14,440 nucleotides of DNA, from positions 1 to 14,440 of the forward strand of contig CAYHZS010000019.1 in the NCBI GenBank assembly GCA_964361185.1, given 5' to 3'. The stretch's first letter is position 1, and every line of letters starts with the position of its first letter. The notes below the pieces were generated by a model. That model ran no database searches and had not been told where the DNA came from. It saw only the letters and a list, made by a program, of their open reading frames with translations. The translations under genes and the position numbers were made by a program. The stretch comes from JBAZYZ01 sp964361185 (GTDB lineage: Bacteria > Patescibacteriota > Minisyncoccia > Phycocordibacterales > VMEP01). Positions 5,416 to 12,051 of the stretch are shown here, piece by piece.

Positions 5416-7575
5416 ATGAGTTTTAAATTAAAATCGAAATTTAAGCCCGCGGGCTCGCAACCCCAGGCGATTAAAGAAATAGTGGCCGGCGTCAAAAAAG
5501 GAATGGAAAAGCAGACCCTGCTTGGGGTTACGGGTTCAGGTAAGACTTTTACGATGGCGAATACTATCGCCCAAATCGGCAAACCGACGCTTGTAATCGC
5601 GCACAATAAGACACTCGCGGCGCAACTTGCGCAGGAATACCGTGAATTTTTTCCCGACAATGCCGTGCATTATTTCGTTTCCTATTACGACTACTACCAG
5701 CCGGAGGCGTATATGCCCGTGACTGATACATACATAGAGAAGGACGCGCAGATAAATGAAGAAATAGACCGCCTAAGGCACGCTTCTACGCAGGCGCTTT
5801 TAACCCGTAAAGACGTGATAATCGTGGCGTCGGTTTCCTGCATATACGGTTTGGGAAGCCCGAAGGAATATGAAGCGGAACATTTAATACTGAAAAAGGG
5901 AGAAAAAATGGAAAGGGAAGGTTTGATGAGAAAACTTATTTCCATTCATTTTGAACGCACCAACGCTGATTTAAATCCTGGAACTTTCAGGAGTATCGGC
6001 AACCGCGTGGAGATAATGCCGATTTCGGAAAAAATTTGCTGGAGTTTGGATTTGACCAACGGAAAGGTAAATACGATTTTGAAAATTGACCCCGTGTCGT
6101 CGCGTATTTTGGAAGAAATGGACGACATTTTTCTCTTTCCCGCCAAGCATTTTATCACTCAAAAATCAGAGCGGGAAAATGCCATTAAGCTGATTAAAAC
6201 CGAGCTTGCCTCGCGCCTGAAATATTTTGGGAAAGAGGGGAAACTACTTGAAGCCGACCGCTTGAAGCGTCGGACTAATTATGATATCGCCATGATTCGC
6301 GAAGTCGGATATTGTTCGGGTATTGAAAACTACTCTAGGCATTTGTCGGGGAGGAAAGCAGGCGAAGCACCCGATACCTTACTTTCGTATTTCCCGAGAA
6401 AGAAAGACGGAAGTCCTGATTTTCTCACGATTATAGACGAATCACACGTGACCTTGCCCCAGCTTCGCGGAATGTATGCGGGCGACAAGTCGCGCAAGGA
6501 AACACTCGTGGAACACGGATTCAGACTGCCGAGCGCCATAGACAACCGCCCGCTACGCTACGGCGAATTTGAAGAACGGGTGGGGCAGATGATTTTTACT
6601 TCCGCCACGCCTTCGGAATATGAAATTGAATCAAGCGGCGGGGTAGCTTGCCCAGCACATTCACGGCTTTTAGGAATTACAAAAAAATCAGACTTAGGTA
6701 ATGGGGAAATAATAAAAACAGGAAAACATATTCTCGAATGTGCTGTGGTGGAGCAGATAATCCGCCCGACAGGGCTGGTGGATCCGGAAATTGATGTCCG
6801 TCCGATCTCCGAATATCAAGGTTTAACCTTGATATCAAGGTTAAACCTTGATAAGAATGCCTATGCCGGGCAGATATCGGATTTTATTGAAGAGACAAAA
6901 AAGACGGTGAAGAAAGGCGACCGCGTACTGGCTACGACTCTGACCAAAAGAATGGCGGAGGATTTGAGCGAATATCTAAAAGAACAGGGAATAAAGGCGG
7001 AATATCTGCACAGCGATATTATTACGCTGGACCGCATTAAAATTCTGACCAAGTTCAGACAAGGGGAATTTGACTGTCTGGTCGGCGTGAATCTGCTCCG
7101 TGAAGGATTGGATTTGCCTGAAGTTTCTTTGATTGGGATTTTGGACGCCGACAAAGAGGGATTTTTGCGTAGCGAAGTGTCGCTAATCCAGACAATAGGG
7201 CGCGCGGCGAGGAATGTCGCCGGACGGGTGATACTTTACGCTGACCGCGAAACAGAGTCTATGAAAAAGGCGATAGGTGAGACCAATAGGCGCAGAGCCA
7301 AGCAAGTGGCTTACAACAAAAAGCACGGCATTACGCCTAAGACAATAATCAAGAAAATTCACGATATTACCGACCAGATGGAAAGCGAACACAGTAAGGC
7401 GGTTAATTTCAATCTGGAATTGGATAAACACGTATTTGCCAAGAACCCAAAGAAACTGATTAAGCTGAAAGAAAAAGAAATGAACGAAGCGGTGAAAGAA
7501 TTGGATTTCGAGTCCGCCGCTTTACTACGAGACGAGATTAAATTACTTAAAGACAGGGTTTTAAAAAAGAGGTAA
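5416..7575 (+). CDS. uvrB: UvrABC system protein B (excinuclease helicase subunit)
   Basis: UvrB verifies damage handed over by UvrA and recruits UvrC. Visible: Walker A GVTGSGKT (37-44); the beta-hairpin region YYDYYQPEAYMP to RLRHAS; the DEAD-type motif IIDESH; TSATP; helicase motifs V/VI (LREGLDLPEVSLIGILDADKEG and QTIGRAARN); and a C-terminal UVR domain (EKEMNEAVKELDFESAALLRDEI) that contacts UvrC. At 719 residues it exceeds the usual 660-680. Extra length is explained by two in-frame insertions: residues about 413-443, a segment bounded by 10-bp inverted repeats just before VVEQIIRPTG, and residues about 467-479, a 40-nt perfect palindrome just after the VRP motif. All ATPase motifs are intact, so it should be active. 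The ATG at 5416 follows an extended -10 box with no Shine-Dalgarno site. Confidence 0.96.
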   Translation: MSFKLKSKFKPAGSQPQAIKEIVAGVKKGMEKQTLLGVTGSGKTFTMANTIAQIGKPTLVIAHNKTLAAQLAQEYREFFPDNAVHYFVSYYDYYQPEAYMPVTDTYIEKDAQINEEIDRLRHASTQALLTRKDVIIVASVSCIYGLGSPKEYEAEHLILKKGEKMEREGLMRKLISIHFERTNADLNPGTFRSIGNRVEIMPISEKICWSLDLTNGKVNTILKIDPVSSRILEEMDDIFLFPAKHFITQKSERENAIKLIKTELASRLKYFGKEGKLLEADRLKRRTNYDIAMIREVGYCSGIENYSRHLSGRKAGEAPDTLLSYFPRKKDGSPDFLTIIDESHVTLPQLRGMYAGDKSRKETLVEHGFRLPSAIDNRPLRYGEFEERVGQMIFTSATPSEYEIESSGGVACPAHSRLLGITKKSDLGNGEIIKTGKHILECAVVEQIIRPTGLVDPEIDVRPISEYQGLTLISRLNLDKNAYAGQISDFIEETKKTVKKGDRVLATTLTKRMAEDLSEYLKEQGIKAEYLHSDIITLDRIKILTKFRQGEFDCLVGVNLLREGLDLPEVSLIGILDADKEGFLRSEVSLIQTIGRAARNVAGRVILYADRETESMKKAIGETNRRRAKQVAYNKKHGITPKTIIKKIHDITDQMESEHSKAVNFNLELDKHVFAKNPKKLIKLKEKEMNEAVKELDFESAALLRDEIKLLKDRVLKKR
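6653..6745 (+). mobile_element. 93-bp segment with terminal inverted repeats inside uvrB (MITE-like)
   Basis: CAGCACATTC (6653-6662) and its exact reverse complement GAATGTGCTG (6736-6745) bound a segment encoding about 31 residues that does not fit the UvrB family, where the strand after TSATPxxYE runs straight into VVEQIIRPTG. The interior is AT-rich with no further symmetry. No clear target duplication is visible. It is read through in frame with no stop. Confidence 0.55.
6814..6853. repeat. Family B repeat in uvrB: 40-nt perfect palindrome
   Basis: The whole 40 nt equals its own reverse complement, centred on GATATC. Each half contains a 13-mer of the family (AAGGTTTAACCTT at 6818, AAGGTTAAACCTT at 6837), here separated by 6 nt instead of 11. 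It is translated as QGLTLISRLNL, in the same frame relative to the repeat as the uvrC copy (QGPTL). Confidence 0.85.
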
Positions 7576-7598
7576 ATTTACCACAAAGGAGGACGAAG

Positions 7599-7633
7599 TC
7601 CCGTAGCTAACGCGGAGCGTTATGGCACTGGGA
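7599..7633 (+). repeat. Family A hairpin repeat, copy after uvrB
   Basis: TCCC-GT...GC-TAACGC (7599-7613) pairs with GCGTTA...GC-AC-T-GGGA (7617-7633) around loop GGA. The bulged T at 7629 and the outer T-A pair match the copy in the tRNA remnant. It begins 24 nt after the uvrB stop, with no T-run, so it is not a standard terminator. Confidence 0.6.
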
Positions 7634-7804
7634 TGAGACAGCAGTGATACCTGGGAGTGAGATTAATGTGTTTAACTAAGAAAACTCATGTCCGTGCAAC
7701 ATATGAGGCTTGATTTGTGTTCCCATTGACTTTTGGCGGTCTATAACTAGTATAAGAAATATCCACAAGAAAAATCAGTTAAACCCCCTAAATATAAGCA
7801 AAAC

Positions 7805-7813
7805 TGATATAAT
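7805..7813 (+). promoter_or_regulatory. Extended -10 box of the HicB-like operon
   Basis: TG-A-TATAAT is a perfect extended -10 element ending seven bases before the ATG at 7821. No -35 box lies at the usual spacing. A second, weaker possibility is TTGACT at 7726 with TATAAG at 7751. The stretch 7634-7804 holds no other feature I can support. Confidence 0.6.
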
Positions 7814-7820
7814 AAGTCAT

Positions 7821-8153
7821 ATGAAAAATACCCTTAAAAAAGGCGAAATACACTATCTCATTCTCACTAAAGGAGATGGCTATTTGGGTATATGTAAGGA
7901 GTTTGGCTTTGTAGAAGAGGCAAAAACAGAAAAAGAGCTTATAAAAAAACTTTTTAAGAGTTCTGTTTTATTGTTAGATACTGTGCAAAAACACCCACAC
8001 CTTGAGCCATCATTGAACGTTAGACCACCATTTAGATATTTGATGTTGTTTTACATTGCTCCATTGTGGGGCTCTATCACATCTATTTTTTCAAAGTTTA
8101 ACGGAGAGATGAAACTGCTTACTCAGGCTGTATATACCCCCCTAACTATTTAG
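7821..8153 (+). CDS. HicB-like putative antitoxin, first gene of a three-gene operon
   Basis: A 110-residue protein. Residues about 10-60 (HYLILTKGDGYLGICKEFG, then EAKTEKELIKKLFKSSVLLL) follow the HicB N-terminal pattern: a strand, a G-Y/F turn, a cysteine-bearing strand, then an E/L-rich helix, as in HicB half-barrels that cap HicA. No clear DNA-binding domain follows; the C-terminal 40 residues are hydrophobic and unrecognised. The neighbour starting 6 nt downstream looks like HicA, which supports the reading. The ATG at 7821 is chosen because an extended -10 box sits directly upstream; codons before it would lie inside the promoter. Confidence in the family is moderate. Confidence 0.55.
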   Translation: MKNTLKKGEIHYLILTKGDGYLGICKEFGFVEEAKTEKELIKKLFKSSVLLLDTVQKHPHLEPSLNVRPPFRYLMLFYIAPLWGSITSIFSKFNGEMKLLTQAVYTPLTI

Positions 8154-8159
8154 GCCCTT

Positions 8160-8417
8160 ATGCCCAAATTTTTTAGGGCAAGAAAAGCCGAGCAAATAAA
8201 AAAATTCCTGGAAACAAAAAACTTTACCATTGTTAATGGTAACGGGGATGATGAAATATGGGCAAGAACAGGTTGGAATTATACAATAAAGTTACCATGT
8301 CGAAATGAAGAAATTCCTGATGGCACAATGTCTAATATAAAAAAATGTATGAGGCGTTGCGGGGTCGACCCAAAGGAAATGTTGCAGTGGTGGAAAGAGA
8401 ACGGTTTTGGTGGTTAA
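8160..8417 (+). CDS. HicA-like protein (possible toxin, catalytic His not seen)
   Basis: An 85-residue protein with the HicA layout: an N-terminal helix (AEQIKKFLETKNF), a strand with a G-x-G-D-D-E turn, a strand ending in a proline (YTIKLPC), and a C-terminal GTMSNIKKCMRRCGVDPKEM that matches the usual GTLRSILKQAGIS-EEF ending. HicA toxins are ribonucleases of the double-stranded-RNA-binding fold that cut mRNA using a histidine in a G-S-H turn. Here that turn reads NGNGDDEIW, and the later P-x-H is PCR, so both histidines are absent; there is no histidine in the whole protein. It may be a dead or regulatory copy, or a divergent branch. A perfect 8-bp inverted repeat (TTACCATT/AATGGTAA, 8224-8242) lies within the gene. 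It starts 6 nt after the HicB-like gene. Confidence 0.6.
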   Translation: MPKFFRARKAEQIKKFLETKNFTIVNGNGDDEIWARTGWNYTIKLPCRNEEIPDGTMSNIKKCMRRCGVDPKEMLQWWKENGFGG

Positions 8418-8426
8418 TGTAAAAAT

Positions 8427-8618
8427 ATGAATCAAGCCAAAAACAATAAAACTACCAGCAAGGAGGGTTTTTTCAGCATACTCAATAAAGCTATCTCTTC
8501 TCCAACGACACTTGAAAGGCAAATAGAAAATAGTAATTATAACCATAACGAAAAACAGGCTAATCAACACACACCAGTGAAGACTCCACAGAAACAAAAC
8601 GAGAAGTTACCCGAATAG
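8427..8618 (+). CDS. Small polar hypothetical protein, 63 aa, third gene of the hicBA-like operon
   Basis: Starts 9 nt after the HicA-like stop, so it is probably co-transcribed. The 63 residues are rich in Asn, Gln, Lys and Thr, with only one hydrophobic patch (GFFSILNKAI) near residues 14-23; the rest looks disordered. I do not recognise it. It could be an accessory antitoxin piece or a non-coding 3' region that happens to be open. Codon bias cannot settle a gene this short. Confidence 0.35.
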   Translation: MNQAKNNKTTSKEGFFSILNKAISSPTTLERQIENSNYNHNEKQANQHTPVKTPQKQNEKLPE

Positions 8619-8642
8619 AATTTTTAACTGACTCCTTTAGGT

Positions 8643-8671
8643 TTGGACTAAAGTAAGTTTTGGAGTATAGT
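8643..8671 (+). promoter_or_regulatory. Possible uvrA promoter
   Basis: TATAGT at 8666-8671 with TTGGAC 17 nt upstream at 8643-8648. Expected start is near 8678, upstream of both candidate uvrA starts. A small hairpin (CTTTAG/CTAAAG, 8635-8653) overlaps the -35 region and might weakly terminate the preceding operon. Confidence 0.35.
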
Positions 8672-8720
8672 TTCCCTGCATACCCCTATGGGACAACCAC
8701 GGGGCGATTTCTGTTTATAT

Positions 8721-11438
8721 ATGAAAAAAGACGACAATAAAAACATAGGAAAAATAACAGTAAAAGGAGCTCGTACCCACAACCTCAAAAACTTTACCGT
8801 GGAAATGCCGCGGAATAAATTGATTGTGTTCACTGGTCTTTCAGGTTCGGGGAAATCCTCGCTTGCTTTTGACACCATTTTTGCCGAAGGGCAAAGGCGT
8901 TATGTGGAGTCGCTTTCCGCCTATGCCCGTCAATTTTTGAACCAGATGCAGAAGCCCGATGTGGACGAAATAGAAGGACTTTCACCCGCCATTTCCATTG
9001 ACCAGAAATCCGCGGGTAGAAATCCGCGTTCAACCGTGGCGACCATTACCGAGATATACGATTATCTCCGCGTGCTTTACGCGCGCGTGGGCAAGCCCTA
9101 CTGCCTTGTCTGCGGAGAGAGAATAGAAAAACTTTCCAACGAAGAAATTTTGAGTCTCGTGCTGGATTCGGTGCGTGAGATTTATGGCGCGCGAAACCCC
9201 AGTAGTAGAGCGCTGCGCGCTCACTACGGGGCAAGAAAGAAAGTTTTAGGAGTTGAATATACAACAGATACTATTTCAATATTTGCTCCGCTCGTCCGTG
9301 GAAGGAAGGGTGAGTACTATCAGCTTCTTTATGATTTGCTCGGCAAGGGATACACAAAAGTGCGCGTGGACGGCAATATTAAAACTCTCCGTGAGCGGAT
9401 AGTGCTGGATAAAAACACCAAACATACGATTGACGTGGTGGTGGATGAAATAAACCTGTCGGATTTCAAGAGCAACGCCAAAAACTTTGAAATGCGCCTT
9501 TTTGAGGCGGTGGAAAAAGCCATTGCCGAATCCGAAGGATTGGTCGCGGTAAATATTGGGGGCTTGCCCGCCATAATTTCTCAACACACGCAAGCCGGTG
9601 GTAAAAATAATATAAGTAAAGAAATTAAGGCGGGTGAAGAATATCTTTTTTCGTCCAAATTCTCATGCCCGAATGACGGCTTTTCTTTTCCCGAAATAGA
9701 ACCGAGACTTTTTTCTTTCAATTCGCCTTACGGAGCGTGCGAGGCATGTCATGGTTTGGGGACAGAGCATTTCTGGTCTCTGGACGACTGCAAGGAATGC
9801 GGAGGAAAACGCCTGCGCAAAGAGGCTCTTAGCGTACTTTTGGGAGGCGCGAAAGACAAAGGAGGCAGAAATATCGTGGAGATAACATCCATGCCCATTA
9901 AAGACGCCAAGGAGTTTTTTGAGCACCTTAAACTGACTGCCAAAGAAAAAGAAATTTCCAAGGTCGTAATTAAAGAGATTGAGAATAGGTTGCAGTTTAT
10001 GCTCAATGTCGGTTTGGATTATTTACAGCTGGACAGGAAGGCCAATACGCTCTCGGGCGGAGAAGCGCAGAGAATAAGGCTGGCTTCACAGCTTGGTTCA
10101 CGGCTTGTGGGCGCACTTTATGTGCTGGATGAGCCGACTATCGGGCTACATCAGAGGGATAATGAACGCCTGATAAAAACGCTTACCGAACTCCGTGATT
10201 TGGGGAATACCATTATCGTGGTGGAACACGACGAAGACACGATTTACGCCTCTGACTACATCGTGGATATAGGCCCCGGAGCGGGCGTGCACGGCGGGCA
10301 TATCGTAGTGGCGGATTATCTGGATAAACTGCTCACGGCAAAAAAGAACGACTCAAAATCGCTCACGCTTTCGTATCTGCGGGGAGAGGAAGAAATTCCC
10401 GTGCCGAAGAAAAGGCGCGATGATGAGCGCGGAAGCATCAAGGTGCGGGGAGGAAAAGTTTTCAATATAAAAAATCTGAACGTGGATATTCCGCTCGGGC
10501 GGTTTTCCGCCATTACGGGAGTATCGGGTTCGGGCAAATCGTCTTTCATGTATGAGATTCTGTATAAAAACCTGCAGGCGAGATTTGACCGGAAAAAGCG
10601 TTCGGCGCAGAAATACAACTGTACGGAATTTACGGGCACGGAATATCTTTCGCGCGCCATTTTGATAGACCAGTCGCCCATAGGCAGAACGCCCCGTTCC
10701 AACCCTGCCACTTACACGGGTGCGTGGACATTCGTGCGTGAACTTTTCGCTTCCACCGAAGAAGCCAGATTCCGCGGATGGACGCCGTCGCGCTTTTCTT
10801 TCAACGTGAAGGGCGGGCGGTGCGAGGCGTGCCAGGGGAACGGCGAAATTGCCGTGGAAATGCACTTTTTGCCGACCGTGTACGTGACCTGCGATGTTTG
10901 CATGGGCAAGCGTTTTGATAAAGAGACGCTTAAGGTTAAATACAAAAAGAAAACTATACACGACATATTGAGAATGACCGTGGAAGAAGCACTTACTTTT
11001 TTTGAAGATATACCCGCGATTTACGACCGCCTGAATACTTTGAACGAAGTGGGGCTTGGGTATCTGGAGCTCGGCCAGTCGGCGACCACGCTTTCGGGCG
11101 GAGAGGCACAGAGGGTAAAGATTTCATCCGAGCTTTACCGCCCGCATATTGAAAAGACAATTTATCTGTTGGACGAGCCGACCATAGGGCTTCATTACGA
11201 GGACGTGAAAAAATTGATTGAGATTTTACGGAAGCTCGTGGAAAAAGGAAATACCGTGATGCTCATTGAACACAATATGGACATTATAAAAAATTGCGAT
11301 TATGTCATAGACATCGGCCCCGAAGGCGGGGATAAAGGAGGGGAGATCGTGGCGCGCGGGACGCCTGAAAACGTGGCCAACAATCCCAAAAGCTATACCG
11401 GCCACTACCTCAAAAAGGTTCTTCGTAAAAAACAATAA
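8721..11438 (+). CDS. uvrA: UvrABC system protein A (damage-recognition ABC ATPase)
   Basis: UvrA dimers find bulky lesions and load UvrB. Two ABC modules are complete: Walker A GLSGSGKSS (39-47) and GVSGSGKSS (600-608), signatures TLSGGEAQR (443-451 and 790-798), and Walker B LDEPTIGLH (469-477 and 817-825). The C-terminal zinc module is whole (CEAC at 701, CDVC at 724). The other module begins CPND at 316 instead of CxxC, with CEAC at 340 intact. GLGT (346-349) runs almost directly into CKECGGKRL (357-365): the insertion domain of about 115 residues found in E. coli and Geobacillus UvrA is absent. Residues about 151-184 are extra and include a translated family A hairpin. ATG 8721 begins 11 residues before the conserved ITVKGARTHNL; an in-frame ATG at 8688 adds an unconserved stretch. 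Neither has a Shine-Dalgarno site. Confidence 0.96.
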   Translation: MKKDDNKNIGKITVKGARTHNLKNFTVEMPRNKLIVFTGLSGSGKSSLAFDTIFAEGQRRYVESLSAYARQFLNQMQKPDVDEIEGLSPAISIDQKSAGRNPRSTVATITEIYDYLRVLYARVGKPYCLVCGERIEKLSNEEILSLVLDSVREIYGARNPSSRALRAHYGARKKVLGVEYTTDTISIFAPLVRGRKGEYYQLLYDLLGKGYTKVRVDGNIKTLRERIVLDKNTKHTIDVVVDEINLSDFKSNAKNFEMRLFEAVEKAIAESEGLVAVNIGGLPAIISQHTQAGGKNNISKEIKAGEEYLFSSKFSCPNDGFSFPEIEPRLFSFNSPYGACEACHGLGTEHFWSLDDCKECGGKRLRKEALSVLLGGAKDKGGRNIVEITSMPIKDAKEFFEHLKLTAKEKEISKVVIKEIENRLQFMLNVGLDYLQLDRKANTLSGGEAQRIRLASQLGSRLVGALYVLDEPTIGLHQRDNERLIKTLTELRDLGNTIIVVEHDEDTIYASDYIVDIGPGAGVHGGHIVVADYLDKLLTAKKNDSKSLTLSYLRGEEEIPVPKKRRDDERGSIKVRGGKVFNIKNLNVDIPLGRFSAITGVSGSGKSSFMYEILYKNLQARFDRKKRSAQKYNCTEFTGTEYLSRAILIDQSPIGRTPRSNPATYTGAWTFVRELFASTEEARFRGWTPSRFSFNVKGGRCEACQGNGEIAVEMHFLPTVYVTCDVCMGKRFDKETLKVKYKKKTIHDILRMTVEEALTFFEDIPAIYDRLNTLNEVGLGYLELGQSATTLSGGEAQRVKISSELYRPHIEKTIYLLDEPTIGLHYEDVKKLIEILRKLVEKGNTVMLIEHNMDIIKNCDYVIDIGPEGGDKGGEIVARGTPENVANNPKSYTGHYLKKVLRKKQ
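9197..9231 (-). repeat. Family A hairpin repeat inside uvrA
   Basis: CCCC-A-GTAGT-A-GAGCGC (9197-9213), loop TGC, GCGCTC-ACTAC-GGGG (9217-9231): 15 perfect base pairs with two bulged A residues. On the minus strand this is the family consensus with bulged T residues. It encodes NPSSRALRAHYGA (residues 159-171), a stretch with no counterpart in other UvrA proteins I know, between the CLVCGERIE motif and the conserved APLVRGRKGEY. Confidence 0.85.
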
Positions 11439-11449
11439 TAGAATGCCTG

Positions 11450-11480
11450 CCCCGTAGTCAGCTTTGCTGTACTACTGGGG
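11450..11480 (+). repeat. Family A hairpin repeat, copy after uvrA
   Basis: CCCCGTAGT-CAGC (11450-11462), loop TTT, GCTG-T-ACTAC-T-GGGG (11466-11480): 13 perfect pairs with two bulged T residues in the family positions. It begins 12 nt after the uvrA stop. No T-run follows. The remaining bases to 11547 hold nothing I can support. Confidence 0.85.
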
Positions 11481-11547
11481 TGGCGGGGAATCCGAAATCA
11501 TACACTGGGTATTATTTGAAAAAGGTTCTGGGGAAAAAGCACATATG

Positions 11548-11572
11548 AAAAAACGGCGCCCTCCGACGCCGT
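11548..11572 (-). terminator. Rho-independent terminator of the minus-strand 11590 gene
   Basis: ACGGCG (11553-11558) pairs with CGCCGT (11567-11572) around an eight-base loop. On the minus strand it is followed by TTTTTTC, and it lies 18 nt beyond the stop codon at 11590. Confidence 0.8.
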
Positions 11573-11589
11573 CTCAAGAAAAACCGGAA

Positions 11590-11922
11590 TTACCGACCCG
11601 ATTCAGCCTTTGCCACTTGATTCGAAAGATACCGACAAGTGAAAGAGACTTTGATTGTTGACTTGCTTTTCCTCCTGCCGAACACTTGTTCCGGAATCGG
11701 AATCGTAAGGGATGTATTGGCAGAAGCCCTGGCCGTATTGACCATCTCTTTGAGCTTCTTTACCGGTACAGACACCCCTTCACCGCTGCATCCGCTGCCG
11801 TCCTCGCCGGCGATGCAAAACTTGATTTCTCCGGAACTCCTCGTTATAAGGATATTGTGCCCGTTTACAGGGTACAAATCCGTTTGTGAGAATTGTTTCC
11901 GGATCGGGTTGTTGCGATGCAT
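11590..11922 (-). CDS. Hypothetical protein, 110 aa (orphan single-gene unit, minus strand)
   Basis: I do not recognise this protein. It has 110 residues, is basic, with a central Gly/Ser/Cys segment (CIAGEDGSGCSGEGVSV) and a helix around VKKLKEMVNTA. There is no signal peptide or membrane segment from the chosen start. The start at 11922 (MHRNNP) is preferred because GGGGGA lies upstream on the minus strand as a Shine-Dalgarno-like site; the longer reading from 11955 adds a Cys/Phe-rich stretch with no such site. A plus-strand frame over the same bases is rejected because the terminator and promoter face the minus strand. Same stand-alone layout as the genes at 1790, 4366 and 4863. Confidence 0.58.
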   Translation of the reverse strand: MHRNNPIRKQFSQTDLYPVNGHNILITRSSGEIKFCIAGEDGSGCSGEGVSVPVKKLKEMVNTARASANTSLTIPIPEQVFGRRKSKSTIKVSFTCRYLSNQVAKAESGR

Positions 11923-11962
11923 TCTGTTCCCCCAAGAAAAACAACAAAAAAACAACTACACC

Positions 11963-11990
11963 TTGCGATGTTACCGAATAAAACTATACT
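11963..11990 (+). promoter_or_regulatory. Possible uvrC promoter
   Basis: TTGCGA (11963-11968), a 16-nt spacer, then TATACT (11985-11990). The -10 overlaps that of the divergent minus-strand gene. A transcript from here would have a leader of about 55 nt that includes the family A hairpin at 12012. Confidence 0.4.
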
Positions 11991-12011
11991 ATAAAAGCAA
12001 CGAAAACACAA
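11983..12011 (-). promoter_or_regulatory. Possible promoter of the minus-strand 11590 gene
   Basis: On the minus strand, TTGTGT (12011-12006) and TATAGT (11988-11983) are 17 nt apart. The -35 box abuts the family A repeat at 12012. Confidence 0.4.
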
Positions 12012-12040
12012 CCCCGTACTAGAACAAGTTCAGTACAGGG
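12012..12040 (+). repeat. Family A hairpin repeat in the uvrC leader
   Basis: CCCC-GTACT-A-GAAC (12012-12025), loop AA, GTTC-AGTAC-A-GGG (12028-12040). The bulged base is A rather than T, and GTACT/AGTAC replaces GTAGT/ACTAC on both strands, a paired change shared with the copy around tRNA-Pro. It ends 11 nt before the uvrC ATG. Confidence 0.72.
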
Positions 12041-12051
12041 CTAAGCCCCAT

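Noticed and set aside
7571..7582. 12-nt palindrome GGTAAATTTACC over the uvrB stop
   Set aside because: Short, AT-rich and single-copy; likely by chance, and not followed by a T-run.
7734..8090. Similar strings (W-R/G-SITSI) before and inside the HicB-like gene
   Set aside because: The nucleotide similarity is short and broken, and the first string lies upstream of the chosen start; not enough to call a duplication.
10353..10961. Long (202 aa) minus-strand open frame
   Set aside because: It lies wholly inside uvrA, opposite the second ABC module; the product is basic and patternless, as expected for an antisense shadow.
11639..12022. Plus-strand open frame of 127 aa
   Set aside because: It overlaps the minus-strand gene at 11590, whose terminator, Shine-Dalgarno-like site and promoter all support the other strand; its end runs through the promoter region and the family A repeat.
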